Of a stretch of DNA of 64,000 nt, positions 44,397-54,965 are shown in pieces (position 1 is the stretch's first letter; each line of letters begins with the position of its first letter). The stretch comes from Polysphondylium violaceum (Eukaryota; Evosea; Eumycetozoa; Dictyosteliales; Dictyosteliaceae), in contig AJWJ01000039.1 of assembly GCA_000277445.1 (NCBI GenBank), forward strand, positions 1 through 64,000, written 5' to 3'. Under the pieces are notes generated by a model. That model searched no databases. It was not told the DNA's origin and saw nothing but the letters and a program-made list of their open reading frames with translations. Made by a program: the position numbers and the translations under genes.

Positions 44397-45122
44397 TGTT
44401 GATGCGTTTAGTAATCATGATTTGATGTCAAGAACTCATCGCTATTTATACAAAATTATTTTTCAATCTGACAACTTTTCTCAAATTCTGATGTTTTTGA
44501 ATCTTACACACTCTTGTGTGAGATTTGATAAAATTTCAGACTTTTTTTTCAGAAAAAAAAAGGGAATATCGATTCAGAGGCATTTTCAACAGTTTGAGTC
44601 AATATTTATGATTTGATAGATTGTTTATGATTGAGATATTTAGGAGATCATGTAAAAACTTTTATTATCAGTTTCAGTATCTTGGACTATAAAAAGTACA
44701 TTTCTGAGATTAATTATTCTACCATTTTTGAAGTAGCAGCCATCATAGGAGTCTTAGATGAGGAAAATTTATCCAGATGTTTTATTATTGTTTAATTATT
44801 AATAATCTTTTTATTTTTATTATTTTTACTCTATGGAGTAGCCACTATTATGAACTTCTTTTATTTATTTATCTAGATTTAAAGAAATCGTATTTGTTGA
44901 TTTTGTTTTTTCCCGCCATATGAATGTTTTTATTGGGCAAAATTTTGAGATTTTTTTTTTTTCGATGAAGGTGCCCATTCAAGATTTATATAAAAAAATG
45001 GGCCCATTCAAGATTTATATAAAAAAATCATAATAAATAAATAAAAAAAGATGAAAAAAAAATATCACAACAAATATGTCTTCTTTTTTTTTCCTTCATT
45101 TTTTTATATTATCAAATAAAAC
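44397..45122. other. Spacer with a 29-bp tandem duplication
   Basis: This is AT-rich sequence upstream of the minus-strand TPR gene. A 27-bp word starting GCCCATTCAAGATTTATATA is repeated at 44973-44999 and 45002-45028. No coding sequence is seen. Confidence 0.5.
44973..45028. repeat. Two-copy tandem repeat, 29-bp period
   Basis: The copies at 44973-44999 and 45002-45028 are identical over 27 bp. Perfect identity suggests a recent slippage or duplication event. Confidence 0.8.
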
Positions 45123-45720
45123 ATGGATCAGCTAATTTTTAGCCTAACCAGAACACAATTATCTCAAATTGGAGATCGAGATTTTAGTGCTAAAGAAAAA
45201 GAAGCTCATTTTAGAAAATACTTATTAACCATTATAAAGATGTAGATCTAGTCCTCAATTTAAGAAGAGATATTAGAACAATCACTCGTAAGCAAACAGA
45301 GGTTTTCAATAGAAAATTAATTCAATATGTAAAAGATAAATATTGAACTTTTTAAACAATCAAAACACGGTATTCTTAACGTTGGTAAAAAAATACTCTA
45401 CCTAAATTAAAATTAGAGAGAGAATAAGACAAACAATTAGTATGTCTATTAAAAAACTAATTAAGAATATTATACTAACACATTTTAATAGAAAAAATAA
45501 GACATGATAAAGAACTATAGCAACATCAAGAACATTTTAATATATTGTTTATTACCAATATATCATCTTCCAAACTATAATGAGAATGAAAACCCAGATC
45601 GACCAGCTGGAGAAAAAACATTTTCCAAGATGGTGCTGAATATTGTTGTAATGCATGCAAAGTCTAAATATGAATATGTATCAGGAAACTTTGGTGACCA
45701 TCAAGAGAATCTTGAATAAC
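45123..45720 (+). pseudogene. Decayed coding remnants, family not recognised
   Basis: Several short coding-like stretches on the plus strand, in different frames, occupy this interval. One starts with ATG at 45123 (MDQLIFSLTRTQLSQIG), one is Lys/Arg-rich, and the last ends near 45718 with a C-terminus containing DRPAGEKTFSKMVLNIVVMH. Composition is coding-like, but the reading is broken more than once, so it is probably a dead gene or dead element. I cannot name the family and see no flanking repeats marking its ends. Confidence 0.45.
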
Positions 45721-45961
45721 ATAAACAATATTTTAAAATAAAGTAAATATTTAATAGAAACTAAAGTTAATTTTATATTTTTATGAGGAGAGAAACCAAT
45801 ACTGATTTTAAAAACAAAAAACTTTGGAGCAAATATTATATATTATATTAAAATAGAATAGTTTATATATTTATTTACAAAAAATTAAAACAATGTTTTC
45901 GTCAACGATTATTTTTTTTTTTTTTTTTTTTAGCAAATTAAAAAGGTTAATCATTATTTGT

Positions 45962-47413
45962 TTAAAATGGAATAAAATCTGAATTACTTGTGCCACCAAA
46001 AGAATTGAATTCATTATCAAAAGAATTTGGCATACCTGAAAAGAATGGGTTATAATCATTGGTATTTGAACCAGATTGAGATGACAAGAATGGATTATGC
46101 ATTTGACCATTTTGATTATTTTGATTGTTTTGATTATTTTGATTTTGATTATTATTTGTACTATTTGTACTTGTATTTAAAGATGGTGACAACAACGATT
46201 GATTCATATTATTATTATTATTTTGATTTTGATTATTTAATTGAGCTTGTGGTGAAACTGGTAAAGGTTCACCCAATGGACCACCAACACCCTCAGTGAT
46301 AAATAGATCCAACAGTTCACTTAATGTTTCAGAGTCTCTTGCAGATGCATTACGAAATACTCTTCTAACCTTTTCTGCTCTTTGTCTTGGATCCAATAGT
46401 ATATATGCATTCATCATTTGTTTAAATGAATCTTCAAAACTTGAATTATTATTAAGTTGATTTTGATTATTATTATTGTTTGTATCAAGTTGTTGATGAT
46501 TTTGGTTATTGTTGTTATTATTATTGGTTGTAGTTGTGGTGTTTTGAGATGAAACCAGCATACTATTACCATTTAAAATACCATTACTAGATGGGGGAGT
46601 GGGAGTGGGAGCAGGAGAAGGTACTATAGCACCTCCACCACTAGAAGAACCAGGTGTAGTACCAGTTGTTTGTTGTTGTTGAATTAAACGCTCGATAAGT
46701 TTTTGTTGTTCGTATTGTTGGTGTTGAATTTTAGAAACTGATTCCAAAAGAATGTCATTCCATGTTCTCTTTTTAGGTGGTTGTTTTTTCTTTAGTTGTT
46801 CGGGTTTTGAAATTACTTTAATAGAGGAAGTCATGGCATAAAGACCTTTGATGGGCTCCTTTGTAATTGGATCTTGACCTTCAACCTTAACTCTAAAAAA
46901 CATATCCTCATGTTGCGATGTCAATACCTTGATACGTAGCTCTACATTTACAGTGTCACCAATGTCGTTGGGTGTAGTTTTATGTTCTACTGGTTTACAT
47001 TTTACAAAATCTACATCCTTTTCTTCATTGGTATCACAATCGTATAAAAGTGTAGATTCAAAGGCAACATGGTTCAAATCTATATCGTGCTTTTTTAATT
47101 TTAATTGTACATTGAATGGACTATTCTTTATAACAACCCTTATATTTTTTTGTAATCCATTTCTTGTTACTTTTTCTTCAAATGGTGAAGTTTGTGAAAC
47201 TAATTCTAATCTTTCCACTATCATATTGTTGTTATTATTATTATTATTATTATTATTTATATTACTGTTACTACTACTACTACTACTGCTGCTACTATTA
47301 TTACTATTATTACTATTGTGTTGATAGTTTGATGGGAATAATGATGTAGATGGTGATGTACTAGAGAATTGGTGTTGTATGGGATGGTGATACGAAAATG
47401 TATTATTATTCAT
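45962..47413 (-). CDS. CudA-family transcriptional regulator 1
   Basis: 483 residues in one exon, ATG at 47413 (MNNNTFSYHHPIQHQF). An Asn/Ser low-complexity N-terminus precedes a conserved core at residues ~65-240: NIRVVIKNSPFNVQLKLKKHD, TLLYDCDTNEEKDVDFV, IKVLTSQHEDMFFRVKVEG and IKVISKPEQLKKKQPPKKRTW. This matches the CudA-type DNA-binding core known from Dictyostelium and Entamoeba. The C-terminal half is Asn/Gln-rich around a short conserved helix (QMMNAYILLDPRQRAEKVRRV). CudA proteins are nuclear regulators of prespore and stalk gene expression. A second family member lies 4 kb away on the same strand. Confidence 0.78.
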   Translation of the reverse strand: MNNNTFSYHHPIQHQFSSTSPSTSLFPSNYQHNSNNSNNSSSSSSSSSNSNINNNNNNNNNNNMIVERLELVSQTSPFEEKVTRNGLQKNIRVVIKNSPFNVQLKLKKHDIDLNHVAFESTLLYDCDTNEEKDVDFVKCKPVEHKTTPNDIGDTVNVELRIKVLTSQHEDMFFRVKVEGQDPITKEPIKGLYAMTSSIKVISKPEQLKKKQPPKKRTWNDILLESVSKIQHQQYEQQKLIERLIQQQQTTGTTPGSSSGGGAIVPSPAPTPTPPSSNGILNGNSMLVSSQNTTTTTNNNNNNNQNHQQLDTNNNNNQNQLNNNSSFEDSFKQMMNAYILLDPRQRAEKVRRVFRNASARDSETLSELLDLFITEGVGGPLGEPLPVSPQAQLNNQNQNNNNNMNQSLLSPSLNTSTNSTNNNQNQNNQNNQNNQNGQMHNPFLSSQSGSNTNDYNPFFSGMPNSFDNEFNSFGGTSNSDFIPF

Positions 47414-48475
47414 TCATGTGTTATTGATTTATTAATTCTCTCTTGATTATTTATTTAAAAATAAATATGGGTGATGTGATTGCTATCGCTCTCGTTGTGT
47501 TTTTATTGTTGTAGATGTGTTATTTTATTGCTATTATTATTATTAAGTTGTTATATAGAAAAAAAAAAGTAGTAGATTTTTTGATCTATTGGGATGTTTT
47601 GAGGTGGGCCAAAAAATTTTAAAAAAAAAATTATTTTTTTTTTATTTTTTTGGAGTTTCTCTCGTTTTTTTTCCTTTCAAAATAAGATAGTGTGTGGTGT
47701 GTGTGTTTAATTCTTTGTTTGTTGAGATAAACAAATTTGTATTTGTGTGTGTGTGTGTGTGTGTATGAGGTGTGTTTGATGATTTAAATTAAGTTTTTAT
47801 TTTTTTTATTTTTTTTTCTGCAAAGTTTGGTTTCTCTTTTTTTCTCAAGATGTAGCGCAAGCTTCTGTTGTATGTTTTTTTTTTTTTTTTTTTCTAAATT
47901 ATTTTACTCAAATTCAGTCATATAACCATACCAGTTATATGAGAATGGCCCCATTTTGCCAATGGCGCATTCGAAAAAATCACCTTGGGGTGAGACAACA
48001 ATTCTCCCATTCATTGCACCAAAATTTTTTTTCAAAAATATCTATGAGCTGGATAGGATACGTATTTTTTTTAAAAAAAGCAAAAAAAAAACATTTTTGC
48101 TAAAAAATCTTAAAAAGGGATCTACAATGATCAACTTTTCAGCCCACACCCAATAGAAAAGTTGATTGAAATATCTTTGGATGATGTCAAATCACATTCC
48201 TTTTTCTTTATGTGAGCCCATTCTGTTGTAAATATCATAAACAATTTAGCGTATGCGTGCTAGCAAGAGATGTTGTATATAATAAGCAGTAATGGGGGAT
48301 ACTCATTTTGTATTTATCGGTGGATCTCTTTAGATATTTATATGATATCAGATCCAGAAACTTGATATTTAAAAGTGTATCTAGCATTTTAGTTTCGAGA
48401 ATCGTTTTTGATATTTAAAGTGTATCTAGGAGTCATAGTTTCGAGAATCGTTTTTGATATTTAAAAATAAAATAT
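47414..48475. other. 1.06-kb spacer upstream of CudA-family gene 1, with structured segments
   Basis: This is TG- and T-rich promoter-like DNA (a TG run at 47743-47764 and T-runs at 47877-47894). A less AT-rich block at 47935-48170 contains GCCCCATT/AATGGCGC and ATCAACTTTTC/GAAAAGTTGAT inverted repeats, and a two-copy 46-bp tandem repeat lies at 48364-48455. No protein-coding gene is seen. Confidence 0.5.
48364..48455. repeat. Two-copy tandem repeat, 46-bp period
   Basis: Copies at 48364-48409 and 48410-48455 share GATATTTAAA...GTGTATCTAG and AGTTTCGAGAATCGTTTTT, with differences only in the middle. A partial third copy (GATATTTAAA) follows. The array lies about 20 bp beyond the stop of the next minus-strand gene. 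Confidence 0.8.
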
Positions 48476-50210
48476 TTATTTATCTTTTCCATCTGATTTT
48501 AATGATTTCAATAGAGTCTTTATCGTTTGTAATTGATGGTTATAGATTTCAAGTAATTTCTTTTGAGGTTTTGTTAAGCTAGTATTATCTCTTTTTTGTT
48601 GATCAATTTTAGCTTTCACTGTATCTTTTTCAAATTGGCCAAGTAATTGATAGAATGTTGAATGATTAAATATATTATCAATATTATTATTATCATTATT
48701 ATGGTTGTTTTTGTTGTTGTTGTTTTTAATTAAAATTAAGATATTTAATAATTTTTCAAATTGGTTATATTGTTTTTCAAATACTTTATCATTGTCTCCT
48801 TCTGTTGTACTTGTAATAATATCATTAAATGATTGAATTTGATATTGATTTTGAATTTTTAAACCTATAATAATTGTAAACAATTAGAATCAAAAAAATT
48901 TCAATAATAATTTAATTAATTAACTTACAAAATTCTTTTACAAATAAATTTAAATTATCACTGGTTTTAACAGTGGTATAATTTAAAATAAAATACCAAA
49001 TCAAATGTTGATGAAAAGACTTTTGAATAAAGTTTTGATTATTTAATACCAAATCAGTAAATGGTTCAACTCTTTTTATATAGTTCGCCAATGTATTTGA
49101 TCGGCAGCAACATTTCGCCAAGAAATCTATACAATTTTCATCAAAATTAATTTGAATCTTGAATACAACAAAAGAGATAAATTCAGAAAATAGACGACTC
49201 TTTAAAATTGTTTTGTCCCACTCGGCAGAATCTATCTCTTTTAAAGGATTTTCTGTATAATAGTAAATGATATTTGAAATCTTGGTTTTTTAAAAAAATG
49301 TTAGTTATCTCGAAAATAGTTGTAAAAGAGATTCAAGAACCAGATCAAATCTCTCTCTTTTTTGATTTTTTTTTTTTCTACACAACAAAACAATTTCCTT
49401 TAAAGGGCTCGCGTCAACACCAAGATATGATCTAATCTATATAAATGCTATACATACAGACTCTAATTCTACTTTTGAATTAATTTTTTCAAATTGATCA
49501 GAAGGCATTGATGACCAAAATATCATTCTATCAACAAAATAAGATTGCAATTGTAAAATGGATTTTGAAATTGATTCAATAGATTTGTTTGGAATGATGA
49601 TGTTATCTTGTTGTTGTTGTTTATGATTTTTAATATTTACTAAACTATCTAAAATTGATAAAATGGTTCTAAATTGAAAGGGTGATAATAGTTGTTTATC
49701 GTTATTATCATTATCATTATTGTTTTCTATTTCCTACACATATTAAATATAAATATTGTTAATACAAACTACTATTATACCTGAGCCTCATAATAAACTT
49801 ACAATATGTAAAATCTTAAATAATATTGGGAGAATATAAGGTATGTCTAATGTTTTATGTATTATTCTATCTCTCAATAAATAAATAAATTGGGGTAAAA
49901 GTTGATCAAGTTGAAGTTTTCTTATTAATTTTTGATCAATAGATTCTTTGGCCAAATGTAAATCAACTTGTTGGCATTCTACAAAAGTATTACAAATTTC
50001 TTGAATATCTTCTAAAATTGAATAATCCTCCCAGACATTATCCTGTGAAATATGATCATAGGATAATGATTCCAATAGATGTAATAGTTTCTTTTGAATA
50101 ATTTCTAATTTATCAGATTCTGTAATAATATTATTATTATTATTGTTGTTACTATGAAAATCAAAAGTAAATGATGGTCCATCAAATGATTCAAATTCTT
50201 CATAAGCTCC

Positions 50211-50242
<32 letters not shown>

Positions 50243-50958
50243 TATCTTTGGTTTTAATTTCATTATCCTTTTCTTGTTCTTCTACTACTACTGTAACTTG
50301 ATTCTCATCTTGTTCTGTAATTTTATCACCTATATCAGACTGATCATCATCATCGTCATCAATATGATCAATCATGAAATTTCCTAATAAATTATAAATA
50401 ACATCTACATCATTAATTCTAAAAGATTAAGTTAATACATATTCGTTAAATAACATAGGTATCTATATCTTACTTTAAAATTAATTTAAATAAGTTTATA
50501 AAATATAAATAATAAATTGAGCTATATGAATTTGATAATTGTTGAATTGTATCATCATTGTCATCATGCTTTTTATCATTACTATTATCTTTTTTCCTAA
50601 TAATAGAGTTATATTTTAAAGAGTATTCCGTTATTGTATCTATTAATTGATTATTGATTTTTAGAATCTCTTGTTCATCTTCTTGTTGCTGATCTACTTG
50701 AATTTGTCTTTGTTTTCTTGTAGTATTAATTTCAAGTTGAAATATTTGATCTTTTAAATCATTGATAAAGTTTGTTAAATTATTTATTGATATCGTCGGA
50801 AAGTAACTAGAAAGCTTATTGTATATTTCATCACTATTATATTGTTGGTTATCTTTGCTACTATCACCACTTGCTTTATAAATCACTTGGTCATTATCAA
50901 TGACTATATCATTCTTTAGTTTTAATAGCTCTTGAATCAATTCATTATAACCACTCAT
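48476..50958 (-). CDS. Unknown helical protein, five-exon gene model
   Basis: Proposed exons are 50958-50474, 50418-49803, 49733-49458, 49252 (or 49235)-48929 and 48864-48476. Junctions 1/2, 2/3 and 4/5 are GT-AG and in phase. At 3/4 the better acceptor (TATACAG, exon from 49252) is out of phase, and the in-phase alternative (exon from 49235) is weak, so this junction is unresolved. The protein is about 690 residues, begins MSGYNELIQELLKLKNDIVI, is mostly predicted helix, and carries acidic Asp/Glu runs in exon 2. It resembles an alpha-solenoid by composition. No family is recognised. Confidence 0.6.
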
Positions 50959-51215
50959 AGTTTAATTGTATACTATGTAATGCGAAATCAATGTAATGAG
51001 TCATTTTCTTTTTTTTTTAAAAAAGATTTTCAAAAAATGCAAAATCAGCAAATCTGAATTAGCTTTTAGAAAAAAAAAAAAAAAAAAAATTAATTAATAA
51101 AAGGTATTAAATATTTCTTTTCTTTGATTTTAAAAAATAAAATAAAATATAAAATTAATTTTTTAATATTACAAATCGAACAGGTTTTAAAATACAATTT
51201 ATTAAAAATACAAGT

Positions 51216-52763
51216 TTATAATTGAGATAAAATTGGTAATGGTAAGAAATCGGATTGGTTTTGATTAATTAAATGATGATGATGATGGTTTGATAGGGCA
51301 ATTGGATTATTTAAAAGTAATGATTCGGCATTCATTAATGGTAAATTTCCATTTACAAGAGCAGCTGCAGAAGGAGTTGGTGGTGTAATTGCAGAGATAC
51401 TATTATTTGTATTATTACCAATATTTGTTGTTGGAGTTAAAAAGTTCATACATAAACCTTGAAATCTTTCCAATTCTTTTTTCGATGGACAATTTTCACA
51501 ATTACATTCGGTACTGGTGGAAGAGGAATCATCGTTTACATTTCCCAATTCATCCATAAAAGTTTTAACCAATTGTTCCAAATCATCAGATTTTAATAAT
51601 TGAACCATATTTTTAATTGTTTCTTTTCTATCATTTTCATTTACACTTTTAAAAGCTTCAACTACTCTATTAAATGAGTTTTGGAAATTATTTGAATTTT
51701 GACTAAGACTATTGGTTTGAATGTTTTGATTGTTATTAATATTATTGTTTTGGATATTATTAATATTATTATTTAATAATAATTTCTTTTGTGGACGTTC
51801 AAAATCATCAGAATCAGAATCGGAATCTGAATCATCTTCATTTTTTAAGGAGAATGGAGTAGAGGAGCCAAAACATGGAGTTGAAGAGGAGGAAGATGGT
51901 GAGCCATTTTCATGTTTTTTGGAATTATATGGTTCCATATCAAAATTGATATGATGTTGTTCATAGAGATTCTTTATCCATTTGCTTTGACCTTCTTGTG
52001 ATTTGGACAACTTTTTCAATTTATCGGTGAGAATTTCATGAAAAGTTTTTTTCTTTAAAATGGGAACACCTTCTTTTTTAACGTGGTCAACCTTGGATAC
52101 AATTCTAATTGGATGAGATACAACAACAAGGTGGGATAATGATTGGCTGTGAATAGAGTTGCTGTTAATGTGATTGAGAATGGTAGAGATTGGTTCTTGG
52201 TTGGATGGAGATGGCGAGGATGTGTGTGTGATGTGTAAAACGACTAAAAACATAGAGCCTTGATGTTGACTCGACAATATACCAACCTTAACATCGACTG
52301 TGACTTCACTACCATCATCATTGACAGTGGCAACATATTGAAGTGGTTCATTGTGAATAAAATCAACGTGTTTGGGTGGATCAGAGTCATACAAGAGGGT
52401 GGCTTTGACTACATAATTGTGGAAATTTAATTTTGACAAATCATTGGTCTTTAATGTGACGCCAAATGGTGTATTTTTGACGACAACGTGGACTTGTTTG
52501 ACAAAACTGTGTGGTTGTTGGAATCTTTGGAGGACTTGTTGTGTGTAATATGGATTTAATGAATTTATACTATATAAAAGTTGATTTTGTTGTGATGATG
52601 GTGATGGTGAGTTTGCTTGATTACTTTTTACAGATTTACTCGATGGTGTGGCTGGTGAATTGCAACTACTGCTATTGTTTGAGGAGCCCTTTGGTGGGGT
52701 AAATTTAATTTCCTCAACAGCAACAGCACCTTGTTTAGTAATTTCAATTAATGCTTGGTTCAT
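51216..52763 (-). CDS. CudA-family transcriptional regulator 2
   Basis: About 515 residues from the ATG at 52763 (MNQALIEITKQGAVAVEEIK); in-frame sequence upstream has no ATG. After a Ser/Pro/Asn-rich segment comes the CudA-type core: VHVVVKNTPFGVTLKTNDLSK, ATLLYDSDPPKHVDFI, VKVGILSSQHQGSMFLVVL, IRIVSKVDHVKKE and KKTFHEILTDKLKKLSKSQ. A short Asp/Ser run and an Asn-rich stretch precede a C-terminal region with ECNCENCPSK (clustered Cys) and a poly-His run. It is a paralogue of the gene at 45962-47413 and is likely a nuclear DNA-binding regulator of development. Which copy is orthologous to D. discoideum cudA cannot be decided by eye. Confidence 0.78.
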   Translation of the reverse strand: MNQALIEITKQGAVAVEEIKFTPPKGSSNNSSSCNSPATPSSKSVKSNQANSPSPSSQQNQLLYSINSLNPYYTQQVLQRFQQPHSFVKQVHVVVKNTPFGVTLKTNDLSKLNFHNYVVKATLLYDSDPPKHVDFIHNEPLQYVATVNDDGSEVTVDVKVGILSSQHQGSMFLVVLHITHTSSPSPSNQEPISTILNHINSNSIHSQSLSHLVVVSHPIRIVSKVDHVKKEGVPILKKKTFHEILTDKLKKLSKSQEGQSKWIKNLYEQHHINFDMEPYNSKKHENGSPSSSSSTPCFGSSTPFSLKNEDDSDSDSDSDDFERPQKKLLLNNNINNIQNNNINNNQNIQTNSLSQNSNNFQNSFNRVVEAFKSVNENDRKETIKNMVQLLKSDDLEQLVKTFMDELGNVNDDSSSTSTECNCENCPSKKELERFQGLCMNFLTPTTNIGNNTNNSISAITPPTPSAAALVNGNLPLMNAESLLLNNPIALSNHHHHHLINQNQSDFLPLPILSQL

Positions 52764-54965
52764 TTTTTTATTTCGGACAAATTTTGATTGTGGTGAGTGG
52801 GAATGATGATTGTGATGATAAAATACAGATTTGTCCAAATTTAGAAATAGGGACTTTTGATGGTGATGATTAATCAAATGATTGATTTATTTTGGAAAAA
52901 TACAAATTTATAATATACAAAAAAATAAAATTAGTTTTTGATTAATAATGTAGGTGACTATTAGTGATTGATTGCAGTCAAGTGTTTATTGTTGTTGTTA
53001 TTGTTGTTGTTGAATATACAAATTATAAACAAATTTATTTTGATTTTTATAAGATTTTGGAAAAACAATTATGTATTAAAAATATTTAAATTTAATTTTA
53101 AAATTGTAAATTGTGATATTGATAAAGAAGAAGAAGATGGTGGTGGTTTTAATTGTGTGTGGTTTGTTGTTTAGTGATTAAATTGATGGAATGTGCCCGA
53201 GTAGGTGTTTTTTATTAAAATATTGGGAAATGGGGTTAAAATGTGGGTATGTAATTTTAATGTGAGAGCCGGATAGGAATTTTTTGAATCTATTTCACTT
53301 TTATGTGTGAATGTATATAAAGTGAATTTGTGTGTGTGTATTGTGTTTGTATGGGTTGTATGTGGTGGGGTGATCTAAAAGAAAAAAAAAAAAAAAAAAA
53401 GAAAAAAAAGAAGATAGTCCTTAGAAATAATTGTCGTGAATGATTTCAATCAAATTTTGAATTGTTTAAAATTATTTTACACTCAATGTTGCACTTTTTG
53501 TGTGTGTTTGCATATAAAACAAACATATATGTACATGTGGATGTGTTGTTTTCGCCTGGTTTTTAAATTAATAAAGTTTGATTAATAACCCATTAATTGC
53601 AACAAAATAGGGTATAATTGTATGTATCGATATGATTAATTATCTTTTGAGTGGTGTGTGTACTTGTGTGTGTGTGTGTGTGTTGGATGAGTGTGTGAAA
53701 AAAAGGCAGAATCAAATGAATAGATTTTTTCATTTGTGTGTGTGGGTGGTCAAATGTGTAGATATTATTATTAAAAATCAACATTATAAGTTTGAATCAT
53801 CATAAAAATGAATAACAACATCAACATTCATTCTTTTTTAAAAGTGGGGTTGTTTGTGTGAAACAGATGAAGAGATAAGATTTTATTATACATATAAGGT
53901 ATTTTAAAATCACACACCAACACATACAACCCAAATGCAGTCTGTATTATAATTTCAAAACACATAATTTTAAAAACTTAAATATTTAAAACACACAAAC
54001 CCACATGCATACAATATGTTTTAAAACAACTTTGTTGGAGATAATAATTCTTTAAACAGCAAGATCTTGATGATGGGGAAAAACTTAAAACACATATTTT
54101 TTTATGCATATTTGGAATATCATATGAAAATGTGGATCATGATTGGTTGTGTTGTTGTTGTTATTGTGTGGGTGTCTGTTTTGTGTTGTGGTGGTGGGGG
54201 GTATCAAATAACTATATAATACTTTTAAAAATGGTTCAAACTCTAAAAAGAATAGAACGTTGATTGAATTGAAATCTTTCAGATTGTGATGACTAATTAT
54301 GACTAATTGATAACATGTTTATACCTATATGGTAATATTATTTGATATGTCATGAAAAGACAACGATTGAATATTTCTTCTTGTCCACGTCGTTGTAGTA
54401 TTTTGTTGTTGCTCGTTTTTTTTTTTTATAATTTAATACCAAGAACCAACTGATTGCAACATGTGGTTGTTCGGCACTATACTACTATTAGTCTTTTTAT
54501 AGGGTGCACACTATATTTATCCAACACACTAACAATAATCAGTGAGTGGGGTTATGTATTCTAAACCTCGACCTTTATCTTTGACAATTAGTTTTTTAAA
54601 AATCTTTGATAAAGACAAGAGTCAGTTGGTCGGGGTGTCATTGATCATATTTGTAAATTGCTTATTTGCAAAACTCTAAAACAAATAATGATATTATTTA
54701 AATTTATAATTTGTGTGATCACTGGAATTTTGTAAAAAAAAATTTTGAGACACAATGCAGTGTGGACTAAGTCCCTCATAAAAAATATCTAATTCCTAGA
54801 TTTTGGGAAAAAAAAAACTAGAAAACAAAAAAAAATAAAAAATCATCAAAAAAAAAAAGTTTTTAGATTTGAAAAATTGAGAAATGTTTTCTTTTTTTTT
54901 TTCCTTTTCGAAGCGATCGTGTTATTTCTTCAGACTAATATTAGATTATTAGATAATAAAATAAA
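52764..54965. promoter_or_regulatory. 2.2-kb divergent regulatory region between CudA-family gene 2 and the membrane protein gene
   Basis: There is no convincing coding sequence. The region is AT-rich with unusually many TG/CA stretches (TGTGTG near 53330, 53500, 53655-53690 and 54165-54200, and ACACAC on the complementary sense) and scattered G-rich words such as GGTGGGGTG. Spacers this long are unusual in compact dictyostelid genomes and are typical of developmental regulator promoters, consistent with the CudA-like gene on its left. Confidence 0.5.

Noticed and set aside
53593-53784. Thr/His-rich short frame
   Set aside because: Translation of a CA/TG simple repeat.
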